64,000 nt of DNA, from NCBI RefSeq assembly GCF_000381525.1, contig NZ_KB906606.1:71210-135209 (forward strand), given 5' to 3'. The position numbers and the translations under genes are program-made. Shown in pieces: positions 46,357 through 54,415 of this stretch. This DNA is from Peptostreptococcus anaerobius VPI 4330 = DSM 2949 (lineage in GTDB: Bacteria > Bacillota > Clostridia > Peptostreptococcales > Peptostreptococcaceae). Positions within the stretch are counted from its first letter, which is position 1. Each line of letters starts with the position of its first letter. Below the pieces are notes generated by a model. The model worked only from the letters and a program-made list of their open reading frames with translations. It was not told the origin of the DNA and did no database searches.

Positions 46357-47889
46357 CTACTCTTCTATCATATTTAGGGCTATATTTCTCATAGATTCTG
46401 CAATTATCTTTCTTATTTCATCCTTAGAGATTGAAGAAGCTTCTTCTACCACTCCTGGGTTTCTTTCAGCAACAAATGATACACCATCGAATAGGTTTGT
46501 CATTCTTCCTAGGAATAGACTTCCCTTACCAACGATCATAGCTCTATTCTTGTCTCCACTTGTTAGGTCATCAATTAAAAAACCTATGTATGGTACTCCT
46601 GATGGTATATGCCCCTGAGTTGGAGCCCATCCTGGTAGACCATGACCAGCTATAAAGCTCTTTAATTCCTTCTTTTCTATTTCGCCTCTAGTAGCAGCTA
46701 GGGCACCTATCATCTTATAGTTGGCTTCTGGTACATTACCTGCACCTGCTGGCTTAGTGATGTCTGGGTTCTGCATTTCTACTGAATATACGTCAACATC
46801 TGGTATCTTAAGTCCTAGTCTATCTAGTCCCTGAGTTATTAGGGCTGTCATAACTGCCTGAGGAGCTGAACCAGTACCAACTGTATGCTTACCAACAGAA
46901 TCAGTTCTTATGATTGGGTGTACTCCATCATTTTCTGATATTAGTATTGCAAATCCACCTACAACGTCTTCTAGAACTGGAAGACCCTTCTTAACATGGT
47001 CTTTTGCATTCATTCCTAGTTTTGCAGATGCTCCACCAGCAACAACCATAACGTTCTTGTGGATACCAGCCTTAACTAGAGCTGCTGCATTGATTAGGGC
47101 ATGAGTTGGTCCAGCACAGAAACCTCTTGTGTCAGATCCACTAGCATGAGTCATACCAGCCATTTCAGCTATAGACTTGGCAAAGTTTCCTCCACCTCTC
47201 TGGTTCATATCACCACAAGCCTCTTCTGAACACTCGATTACATAGTCTATCTCGTCCTTGCTTATGCCTGAACTCCTAAGTAATTCAAGAGCTGATACAA
47301 CACCTGATGCCTTAACAACTAGGTTTTCAAACATAGTGTGAGCATTTAAGTTTACATCTACATCATGGGCTCTCTTAACATAACCAACTAACTTGTCTTC
47401 GTGGTATAGACCCTGTGCAGTGTGTGATGCACATAATTCTTCTGCATCTGATATATCTGATCCCTTTAATAGACCAAAGAATGGCTCTAGTTCTGGGTAG
47501 TTTTCTTCTATAGTTGGTCTTACATTAGACACAAATTCTTCTGATAACTTAACTAGTTCAAATGCATCTGATATCTGCATTAATGCTATGAATTCATCCT
47601 GAGGTACTATCTGACCAAATTTACCTCTTCTCTCACCCTTGTGCTCTACTTCACACCAAGGAAGCTTTAAGTCTGCTAGGGCTTCTGGTCTTTCATTTCC
47701 AATATAAACCTGGTTTGGAAGATAGTTAACTACTTCTTCGTAGCTTCTTATCTTACTTCCAACTTCTTTTAAGAATTCTGAATCAGGATTTATTTCCTGT
47801 TCAACTGTACAAGTTGTACCGTTTTTGATTATCATGTCAGGAGTGTGTACTAAAACGTATCCTGCACCTCTAAATACTGGGTATGACAT
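46357..47889 (-). CDS. grdC: Glycine/sarcosine/betaine reductase component C, beta subunit
   Basis: The 510-residue GrdC has a FabH/thiolase-like fold: EAPC-type positions are seen as CSEEACGDMNQRGGGNFAKS and SDTRGFCAGPTHALINAA, with the N-terminal CTVEQEINPDSEFL typical of the family. With GrdD it converts the carboxymethyl-selenoether to an acetyl thioester and acetyl phosphate, which gives ATP through acetate kinase. A 276-bp gap with a strong hairpin separates it from grdB, so GrdCD expression may be tuned separately. Confidence 0.97.
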   Translation of the reverse strand: MSYPVFRGAGYVLVHTPDMIIKNGTTCTVEQEINPDSEFLKEVGSKIRSYEEVVNYLPNQVYIGNERPEALADLKLPWCEVEHKGERRGKFGQIVPQDEFIALMQISDAFELVKLSEEFVSNVRPTIEENYPELEPFFGLLKGSDISDAEELCASHTAQGLYHEDKLVGYVKRAHDVDVNLNAHTMFENLVVKASGVVSALELLRSSGISKDEIDYVIECSEEACGDMNQRGGGNFAKSIAEMAGMTHASGSDTRGFCAGPTHALINAAALVKAGIHKNVMVVAGGASAKLGMNAKDHVKKGLPVLEDVVGGFAILISENDGVHPIIRTDSVGKHTVGTGSAPQAVMTALITQGLDRLGLKIPDVDVYSVEMQNPDITKPAGAGNVPEANYKMIGALAATRGEIEKKELKSFIAGHGLPGWAPTQGHIPSGVPYIGFLIDDLTSGDKNRAMIVGKGSLFLGRMTNLFDGVSFVAERNPGVVEEASSISKDEIRKIIAESMRNIALNMIEE

Positions 47890-48068
47890 AATTTACCTCC
47901 ATTAAATAATAAATTTATATTACTTACTAGCAAACTGATACACTGTATTTGCCACTACAATATACAATCGCCTTTTTATATAATCTAGCCATATAGGACT
48001 AGATATTGATAGATATATGGAATTTATACAACACCAAATATATATTTTTCCAATATACAATATATACC

Positions 48069-48101
48069 AATATTGGTACACCAAAAAGGTGTACCAATAT
48101 T
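48069..48101 (-). other. Strong hairpin between grdB and grdC
   Basis: A perfect 14-bp stem AATATTGGTACACC/GGTGTACCAATATT with a 5-nt loop lies 65 bp past the grdB stop. No T-run follows on the minus strand. It may be an mRNA end-protecting or processing hairpin, or a weak attenuator. Confidence 0.6.
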
Positions 48102-48165
48102 TTAGTTACTATAGTGATATCTTTATAAAACTATAGTCTAGTTAGCTTGAATAACTATAGTCCAA

Positions 48166-49476
48166 TTAGTCTTCAAAAACAGTCTGTCCATCAACTTCAA
48201 CAGTCAATGCCTTTAGAGCCCTTTCAACTAACTTTCTTCTTAGTACCTTTTCTTCAGCAGCATCTAGTGCTGGGTTTCCAAGAGGGTGAGGTATAGCTAT
48301 AGTTGGAACTATTCTGTTCGCACCAACTGTTAGGGAAATAGGAACAACTGTACACATGTGAACTACAGGTAGACCAGCTCTCTCTATTTCTTTTACCATC
48401 GTTGCACCGCAACGAGTACAAGTGCCTCACGTAGAAGTCATGATAACTGCATCCACACCATCAGCTATCATCTTCTGTGCATACTCAGCCGCAAATGCCT
48501 TTGCAGAAGCAACAGCAGTACCATTACCAACAGTTGTATAGAACTTGTCATGTAATGATCCTATAACGCCTTCTTTTTCTAAATCTCTTAATACGTCAAC
48601 AGGAAGAACTCTGTCAGAGTCAGCATTAGCATATGATGGGTCATATCCACCGTGTGCTGTTTCCCATTTATCTTCTGTAAGATCTTCAACTCCTGCTATA
48701 GAATATTCACCATACTTTGTAGCATTTGAAGATTCTATTCTATCAGGGTTAGTCTTTGGAACTATACCACCTGATGTACAAAGAGCTATCTTACACTTAG
48801 ATAGGTCCTTAACTGCTGGGTTTGGATCAACTCTATCGAAGTTTGGCATTGGATATTCTGTTACAAATTCTTCGCCGTTTATCTTCTTGATAAGCATATC
48901 AACTGCTCTCTTTGATCCTCTTTCCTCTGCAAAGAAGTTAACTCTTACACCCTTTTCGATATAGCCTTCTTCAGCTGGAGAACCAATTTCTTCACCCTTA
49001 GCTAGTTTAGCAGCAAGCTTAGCCATCTTTGGAAGAGCCTTTCTCATACCTGCAGCAGAGTTAGCTGTTTCAACTATGTATAATTCCTTCTTATACATAT
49101 CAGCACCTGGGTTTTCTATGTACATACCTGTTAGGCATGGTATTTCTAAAGCATTCTTAACTACGCTAGTGATTGTACCACAAGCAACACCGTATCTACC
49201 AGCGTTGAATGCAGGGCCAGCTATAAATAACTGTGGGTCAAATCCTTTTACCATAGCCAATACTTCTTCGCTTGCTTCATCTATGTTTTCATTGAAGTAA
49301 CCATCACCACAAACTACTGTACCAACTACTTCAAACTCTTCTCCTAGCTTTGCATTTAACTGCACACTCACTGGAGGAAGTTCTTCTAGTACTTTTGGTT
49401 CAACGTCTGCTTTTTCTTCTCCACCTATACCGGCAAAGAACTGGTTCACATAATGAACTACTCTAATCTTTGACAT
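48166..49476 (-). CDS. grdB: Glycine reductase component B, selenocysteine-containing subunit
   Basis: Component B binds glycine as a Schiff base and hands the carboxymethyl group to selenoprotein A. The full product is 436 residues with an in-frame UGA at 48427-48429 read as selenocysteine 350, in VIMTST-U-GTCTRCGATMVK, the conserved GrdB active site. After it the frame continues IERAGLPVVHMCTVVPISLT to the end, as in the family. A hairpin at 48400-48414 places GGU in the loop 18 nt after the UGA, like a bacterial SECIS. The RBS AGGAGG precedes the ATG at 49476; grdA ends 19 bp upstream. Glycine rather than sarcosine or betaine specificity follows from the operon, not from residues I can identify. 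Confidence 0.95.
48400..48414 (-). promoter_or_regulatory. Probable SECIS hairpin of grdB
   Basis: CGTTGC-GGT-GCAACG is a perfect 6-bp stem with a GGU loop, starting 12 nt after the UGA; 18 nt separate the UGA from the GGU, the same distance as in the E. coli fdhF SECIS. It is inside the coding sequence. Confidence 0.7.
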
Positions 49477-49495
49477 TATTATACCTCCTGGATTC

Positions 49496-49972
49496 TTATA
49501 AGTATTTACAGAATTCGTCTCTTATTTCAGCCATTTCTTCAGATATTTCATCACAGTCAAGTACCATTTCCATCATACCTACCTGTTCTTCGTAAACAGC
49601 TTCATCAAACTGTTCTTTCATTTCTTCTTCAACAACATGGAATACGCTTAGTCCTAATTCTACTCCTGCAAGAGGTCCAGCGAATGTAGGGTCACCTGCT
49701 GTTACTGTTTCAGCTGCAAGACCTGCAGCTTCGGCTTCTGCGGCACCTAATAAAACCACAACATTTTCAGCTCCGAACTTGTCGGCAGCATCCTTTACTC
49801 TGTTCTGGTTTTCAAGGTCCATAGCCCCAGCAGCTGTTCAGACGAAGCATTCTGTAGATGAAAATACTACTTCAGCGCCGTCAACAGTTTTAACACATTC
49901 TTCGATAGCAGGACCAGGTATACCGTCTCTGTCACCGATTATTATAACTTTTTTATTATTTAAAGTTGTCAT
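49496..49972 (-). CDS. grdA: Glycine reductase selenoprotein A
   Basis: GrdA is the small selenoprotein common to glycine, sarcosine and betaine reductases; its selenium carries the carboxymethyl group and is re-reduced by thioredoxin. The product is 158 residues from the ATG at 49972 (AAGGAG upstream). An in-frame UGA at 49838-49840 is selenocysteine 45 in [15 protein letters not shown], the family signature. The N-terminal part reads [21 protein letters not shown] standard reading would wrongly call only the last 108 residues. It lies between a 314-bp repeat-rich spacer after grdE and grdB. Confidence 0.97.
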
Positions 49973-50286
49973 AACGATTATCTCCTTCTTTTATTTTTGT
50001 TTTGTCTTTGTCTTCTTATTTTTTGTCTTTTTGTATTTGTCTCTTGTACTAATATCTTTTGTATTTGTCTTTGTCTTTGTCTTCTTATTTTTGTCTTTTT
50101 ATTTGTCTTTACTGCTAATATCTTTTGTATTTGTTTTTAACTAATATCTTTGTATATTTCTTCTCTACTAATATCTTACTAATTTTGTCTTTTTACAAAA
50201 ATAATTTTATCTTTGTACTTACTACTAATATCTCTATTTTTTCACAACTAATATACTTTTACTAATATCTAAAAATTAAGTCTTAC
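49973..50286 (-). repeat. A-rich repeat spacer between grdE and grdA
   Basis: In the mRNA sense this 314-nt spacer is strongly A-rich and poor in G and C. AGATATTAG occurs exactly six times (complement CTAATATCT at 50049, 50115, 50141, 50168, 50225 and 50262) with one variant at 50248. The part next to grdA is dominated by GACAAA and related hexamers. It has no coding frame in the sense direction and little ability to fold. Confidence 0.85.
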
Positions 50287-51573
50287 TTAGAATGTCTTTG
50301 CTGTTAGGAATCCGAATCCTGTTTCATTTGTAGCACCAGTGATTGCCTGGATTTCTATTTCTATTGATCCATCTTCTCTTAGAGAATGTTCGTTACCACC
50401 AGCTATTATGTTTACAAATTCAACATGTCCTATAACTCTATCAAGCTTTGGAAGAACTACATACTGGTTAGCGTTACCACCTGTTACAACTGCGTCTGCC
50501 TTAGCATCTGCATCTGCTAGTGACTGAGATGCACCATCTCTACCAGCATACTCATCTGTTACTATAACAGTCTTAACACCTACAGTTTCTATCTTCTTAC
50601 AGTTCATTATAAGGTCTGTATCTGGGTTACCAAATCCTTCCTGAGATACTATTACAGCATCTAGGCCTAGGTACTTACAAAGCTTAGATGTCCAGTTAGA
50701 AGATCTTTCCTTATCAGCTAGGTATACATTTTCGTTTGTTATAATAACACCTAAGAAGTTGATTGACTTTCCGTGCTGTGCATATAATTCTTCGATTACA
50801 CCATTGTTTAAGTGTACATATGTTGGGTTCTTGTCACAAGCAGATACACAGTTTCCTGATACTATAGCTCCGTCCATTACTTCTGTTGGATATAGTAATG
50901 TTGGAACTATCTGCTTAGCATCTACACCATATACATATGTATCATGTAGTAATCCCTGAGTCTGTAGCATGTATACATATCCTACCTTTGGTAGTTCTGG
51001 ATACTGAGCTATCTGCTCTAATAGAGGCTTTGTTTCAAATGTCTGAACTTCTTCTGCTTGCATATCTCTTGCAAGCTCACCAAGATATCTAGCTGCCTTA
51101 AATCCTAAGAATCTAAGTGATTTTTCATGGTCATGCTGCTTTACACCTTCAGCTGGTTCAGCTATTAAAACTAGGTTTACAGTCTTTGAGAATGGAGTAT
51201 ATTCAGCTCCAAGACCAGTCATGTCTATTATACCTTCCTGGAAACCAACTACCTTACCAGTTGTTACAACAGCCATACCCTTTAATACATGAGTTCTACC
51301 TTCACCAACAGTATCAACTTTTGATAATACTCCTGGGAATATTCCTCCGTTACCTTCTACCTTTACTCTTGGTTCGATAACATCCTTTACAGGTGTGATT
51401 CTAACACTTTCGCCTGGTCTTGCGATATCTAGGTCAACTGAAGCGATATGCTCATCATCCCAAATTGTGTTTATCATTTCTTCCTTGTTTACAAATAAAA
51501 CACCATTTTCTATCTTCGTAACATCTCCAAACTGGATGTCTTTTATGAAGATTTTGCCTATTTCAAGACGCAT
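50287..51573 (-). CDS. grdE: Glycine reductase component B precursor (pyruvoyl) GrdE
   Basis: GrdE is a proprotein cut in two; the new N-terminal cysteine becomes the pyruvoyl group that binds glycine. The 428-residue product has the cleavage site VMDGAIVSGN-CVSACDKNP with Cys242, the position described for this family. Other landmarks are the N-terminal MRLEIGKIFIKDIQFGD and the C-terminal GNEHSLREDGSIEIEIQA. It lies 225 bp after trxA and 314 bp before grdA. The RBS AGGAGG precedes the ATG. Confidence 0.97.
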   Translation of the reverse strand: MRLEIGKIFIKDIQFGDVTKIENGVLFVNKEEMINTIWDDEHIASVDLDIARPGESVRITPVKDVIEPRVKVEGNGGIFPGVLSKVDTVGEGRTHVLKGMAVVTTGKVVGFQEGIIDMTGLGAEYTPFSKTVNLVLIAEPAEGVKQHDHEKSLRFLGFKAARYLGELARDMQAEEVQTFETKPLLEQIAQYPELPKVGYVYMLQTQGLLHDTYVYGVDAKQIVPTLLYPTEVMDGAIVSGNCVSACDKNPTYVHLNNGVIEELYAQHGKSINFLGVIITNENVYLADKERSSNWTSKLCKYLGLDAVIVSQEGFGNPDTDLIMNCKKIETVGVKTVIVTDEYAGRDGASQSLADADAKADAVVTGGNANQYVVLPKLDRVIGHVEFVNIIAGGNEHSLREDGSIEIEIQAITGATNETGFGFLTAKTF

Positions 51574-51798
51574 AGGTTACCTCCTATTAAAATTATATTT
51601 ATTAAATTAACCAATTATACACTTGAATACTTTGGTATATCACATTTTAAATACTAAATATTGTATATTGTATTTCATGCATTCTATACTATATATTCAA
51701 CATTATATAATTGATAAATTTCAACTTATTCAGCCTAGCCAGCCCCTAGCAGGACTGGTTAAACTGAACTTTAAATCGTATTTGCCTAAACGATTATA

Positions 51799-52116
51799 TT
51801 AATAAAACTTCTTGATCATAGCTTCTATCTTAGCTATTTCTGCATCATCCTTAGTTATTTCATCTACCTTTTCTCCACCCTTATAGATAGTCATTGTTGG
51901 TAGTCCAAGAACCTTCTGCTTGATAGCAAGTCTTCTTGCCTTTGTTATATCCATTGAACAGAACTTAATCTTATCTCCATACTGTTCAGCTAACTTATGT
52001 ACATCTGGCATTAAAGCCTTACATGGTTCACATCCCTGAGACCAGAAATCAACGAACACATAACCTTCACCTTCTAATACTTCAGAATCGAAATTGTCTT
52101 TAGTTAATTCTATCAT
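51799..52116 (-). CDS. trxA: Thioredoxin of the glycine reductase system
   Basis: This 105-residue thioredoxin reduces the selenoprotein A site. The start is the ATG at 52116 with AGGAGG 7 bp upstream; a longer frame to 52212 adds 32 unlikely residues. The fold is clear (VFVDFWSQGCEPCKALMPDV, LGLPTMTIYKGG with the cis-proline). The active site is GCEPC instead of the common CGPC, a variant known from thioredoxins of amino-acid-reductase operons. It is preceded by trxB, its electron donor. Confidence 0.95.
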   Translation of the reverse strand: MIELTKDNFDSEVLEGEGYVFVDFWSQGCEPCKALMPDVHKLAEQYGDKIKFCSMDITKARRLAIKQKVLGLPTMTIYKGGEKVDEITKDDAEIAKIEAMIKKFY

Positions 52117-52305
52117 CTTAATACCTCCTGATATGATTTTGACTAGAATACCTAGTCTTATATATAAGTGTGAATTCTTTGTAAAGGCATAGTGAATACC
52201 TTTTTTCTTCACAAATATAGTCTTGGTTTTTAAACAAATTTTAATCTTATCTATACTCTTTTTATTCTATCTGTGTATTTCATATATTTTAGTTAAACTT
52301 GTATA

Positions 52306-53250
52306 CTATTCAAACTTGCTTGCTATATATCTTTCTGCCATTACTGCAGCTGTAGCACCATCGCTTGTTGCTGTTACAACCTGTCTAACAGGCTTTTGTC
52401 TACAGTCACCAGCTACAAATACACCTGGGATATTTGTAGTTGTATCATCAGTTGCTACAAAGTATCCAGCATCGTCACATTCAATTACGTCTCTAAACAT
52501 TTCTGTCTGAGGAACATATCCTATAAATACAAAGCATCCAAATGTACCATCTTCTTCATCAGCAAAGTACTCTGTAATTTCACCAGTTATCTTGTTCTTG
52601 AATACTATAGATTCTAGTATTCCGTCACCCTTTACTTCTTCAACAACTGTGTCTAGTAAGAAATCGATCTTAGGATTGCTTCTAGCCTTGTCTATAGCAG
52701 TTGGAGCACATCTGAATCCCTGTCTTCTATGAACGATTGTAACCTTTCTAGCAAACTTTGTAAGGTACATAGCCTCTTCTATAGCACTGTCTCCACCACC
52801 GATTACGAATACTTCAAAGTCTTCAAAGAAGTCAGCATCACAAGTAGCACAGTAAGAAACACCCTTACCTGTAAGTTCTGCTTCACCTGGACAACCCATC
52901 TTTCTTGGATTAGCTCCTGTTGCTACTACAACAGCCTTAGCCTTGTATTCAACATCAGCAGTCTTAACTATCTTTATATCTCCTGAAAAATCGAAGCTCT
53001 GTACATCTCCTCTTGCTATTTCACAACCAAATGCCTTTGCCTGCTCCACCATTCTTGCAGTTAGAGAAGGTCCTGTAGCATTCTCTACTGATCCTGGATA
53101 GTTGTCTACCTGGTGGGTTATTACTATCTGGCCACCATTTTTCTGCTTTTCAAGAATAAGAGTTTTTAATTTACCTCTTGCTCCATATAATCCAGCTGAT
53201 AATCCTGCAGGACCACCACCAATGATCAATAAATCATATACATTTTCCAT
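52306..53250 (-). CDS. trxB: Thioredoxin reductase
   Basis: The 314-residue flavoprotein passes electrons from NAD(P)H to TrxA. It has the FAD-binding GGGPAGLSAGLYGARG near residue 10, the redox pair CATC (SYCATCDADFFEDFEVFVIG, about 135-138), the second nucleotide-binding GGGDSAIEEAMYL, and the C-terminal PGVFVAGDCRQKPVRQV. Three 25-bp repeats lie upstream. It is the second gene of the operon after grdX. Confidence 0.97.
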   Translation of the reverse strand: MENVYDLLIIGGGPAGLSAGLYGARGKLKTLILEKQKNGGQIVITHQVDNYPGSVENATGPSLTARMVEQAKAFGCEIARGDVQSFDFSGDIKIVKTADVEYKAKAVVVATGANPRKMGCPGEAELTGKGVSYCATCDADFFEDFEVFVIGGGDSAIEEAMYLTKFARKVTIVHRRQGFRCAPTAIDKARSNPKIDFLLDTVVEEVKGDGILESIVFKNKITGEITEYFADEEDGTFGCFVFIGYVPQTEMFRDVIECDDAGYFVATDDTTTNIPGVFVAGDCRQKPVRQVVTATSDGATAAVMAERYIASKFE

Positions 53251-53308
53251 GCTTTTACCTCCGTATTTTTATATATTGTATACTTACACTTAATAAACAT
53301 AAATTGCC

Positions 53309-53387
53309 AGTTTGATATACATCAAGAATTACTAGTCTGAAATATATCAGGAATTACCAGTCTGGCATATATCAAGCAATAATTACC
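53309..53387. repeat. Three imperfect 25-bp repeats upstream of trxB
   Basis: Units start AGTTTGATATACATCAAGAA (53309), AGTCTGAAATATATCAGGAA (53334) and AGTCTGGCATATATCAAGCA (53359, with a 4-bp insertion); each ends AATTAC. They fill the gap between grdX and trxB and could be operator repeats or a simple local duplication. Confidence 0.75.
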
Positions 53388-53398
53388 ACTAGAAAATC

Positions 53399-53782
53399 CT
53401 ATTGGAATATCCTGTCGATCGTCTTTTTAATCAAGTCAAAGTCAATAACCCTAAAGTCGTCTTTTACACTCTCAGTCCAATTAGGAGTCATCTTATTTTT
53501 CTTGAACTTTTCAGCAGTGACTATAGCCTCTTCAATCAGTAGCAAAGACTGGATATCAAATTCTTCTGCTTCTTCTAGAACCACACTCCTATAGAGCGTT
53601 TCGTTTGGTTTGACACTACCATATAGGGGGTGAGTCAAAAGCTTATAACCCTTGTGGATTAGTTCTCTTGCCTTCTCAAGTATCTCAATATATGTTATAT
53701 CTTGATATTCAAGATTCAACTTATTGGAATTGAGTTCATTTTCAATCTGTTTAAATTTTTCGTTATTTGTCAGTAGTAACAT
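53399..53782 (-). CDS. grdX: GrdX family protein
   Basis: The product is 127 residues. The diagnostic GrdX segment LLTHPLYGSVKPNETLYRSV lies near residue 45-65, followed by DIQSLLLIEEAI. GrdX is a small protein of unknown function that is nearly always encoded at the start of glycine reductase operons. Here it is the first gene after the glycine riboswitch. The 5' end reads MLLLTNNEKFKQ, matching family starts. Confidence 0.88.
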   Translation of the reverse strand: MLLLTNNEKFKQIENELNSNKLNLEYQDITYIEILEKARELIHKGYKLLTHPLYGSVKPNETLYRSVVLEEAEEFDIQSLLLIEEAIVTAEKFKKNKMTPNWTESVKDDFRVIDFDLIKKTIDRIFQ

Positions 53783-53949
53783 ACGTCTCCCCCTGATCTT
53801 TTGTTCAATAAACTAATATTATTTCAGTTGTAAACTCTATTGCTAAATTAAGGTCGAATATGATACCACAATTAATTTGGTTATTTATTTAACCTTTATG
53901 AATATAATTGTCTGTTATTTCTTTTTATTCATAATCTTCTAATTACTTA
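53783..53949. other. Leader between the riboswitch terminator and grdX
   Basis: About 165 bp of AT-rich sequence with no clear coding frame or folded element; it is the 5' untranslated region of grdX when the terminator is read through. Confidence 0.5.
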
Positions 53950-53993
53950 TTATAAATAAAAAACAAGGGAGATAAAGTGTCCTTTATCTCCCT
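53950..53993 (-). terminator. Riboswitch-controlled terminator
   Basis: A perfect 12-bp stem AGGGAGATAAAG/CTTTATCTCCCT (53966-53977/53982-53993) is followed on the minus strand by TGTTTTTTATTT. It comes directly after the glycine aptamer, so it is the expression platform. Confidence 0.88.
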
Positions 53994-54110
53994 GTCAGCA
54001 GCTTTCAGAGTCACGTCCAGTCTTATTACTTTTACCTGAGAATTTCATTTTGCGCTTGACGTTCGCAATACTTGTCCCTTCGGTGGCTATTTTTAGCTCT
54101 CTCCTAAGAC
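53992..54110 (-). promoter_or_regulatory. Glycine riboswitch of the grd operon
   Basis: On the minus strand the conserved glycine aptamer core is visible in order: AGGAGAGAGCT, GCCACCGAAGGGACAAG, CTCAGGTAAAAG, AGACTGGACGTGACTCTGAA. Only one full aptamer is seen. An intrinsic terminator follows at once, so glycine binding probably lets transcription run into grdX-trxB-trxA-grdEABCD. This links the fermentative reductase to its substrate, as known for some Clostridia. Confidence 0.88.
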
Positions 54111-54130
54111 CTTCAACCGATATAAATTAT

Positions 54131-54415
54131 CTTTTCATTAGTGATATATGTTTTACATATCTACATGAGTGATTATACATTAAATCTATAGTAGATTGCA
54201 ATAGATTTTTGAAAACTTTTTCTCATTTTTTAAATCGATATTATCTATGTTAATTTTTTATAAAAGTTCACACTGATATTCCATTGATATTGCTTAAAAT
54301 TCATTTCTTTTTAAAATTAAATCCACCTTGAACTTATTAATATATTTACATTGTTTAAATCTATAACCCATATAGCTTTTAAATATTATCCACACTTTTT
54401 GCATTTATAATTATA
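54131..54415. other. Intergenic region with grd promoter
   Basis: About 285 bp between hemW and the riboswitch. It contains the promoter at 54172-54201; the rest is AT-rich without other recognisable elements. Confidence 0.5.
54172..54201 (-). promoter_or_regulatory. Promoter of the grd operon
   Basis: TTGCAA (54196-54201), 18-bp spacer, TATAAT (54172-54177), minus strand. The transcript start would be near 54165, about 55 nt before the aptamer. The -35 box is the same as at the pot operon. Confidence 0.72.

Noticed and set aside
48166-48476. grdB as two separate genes or a nonsense pseudogene
   Set aside because: Both parts match GrdB without a gap, and the UGA lies at the known selenocysteine site with a SECIS-like hairpin after it.
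49496-49822. grdA as a 108-residue protein starting after the UGA
   Set aside because: The upstream frame carries the conserved GrdA N terminus and the [15 protein letters not shown] signature, so UGA is selenocysteine.
49779-50144. 121-codon plus-strand frame rich in Phe and Val
   Set aside because: It is the complement of the A-rich spacer and the grdA 5' end; low complexity explains the open frame.
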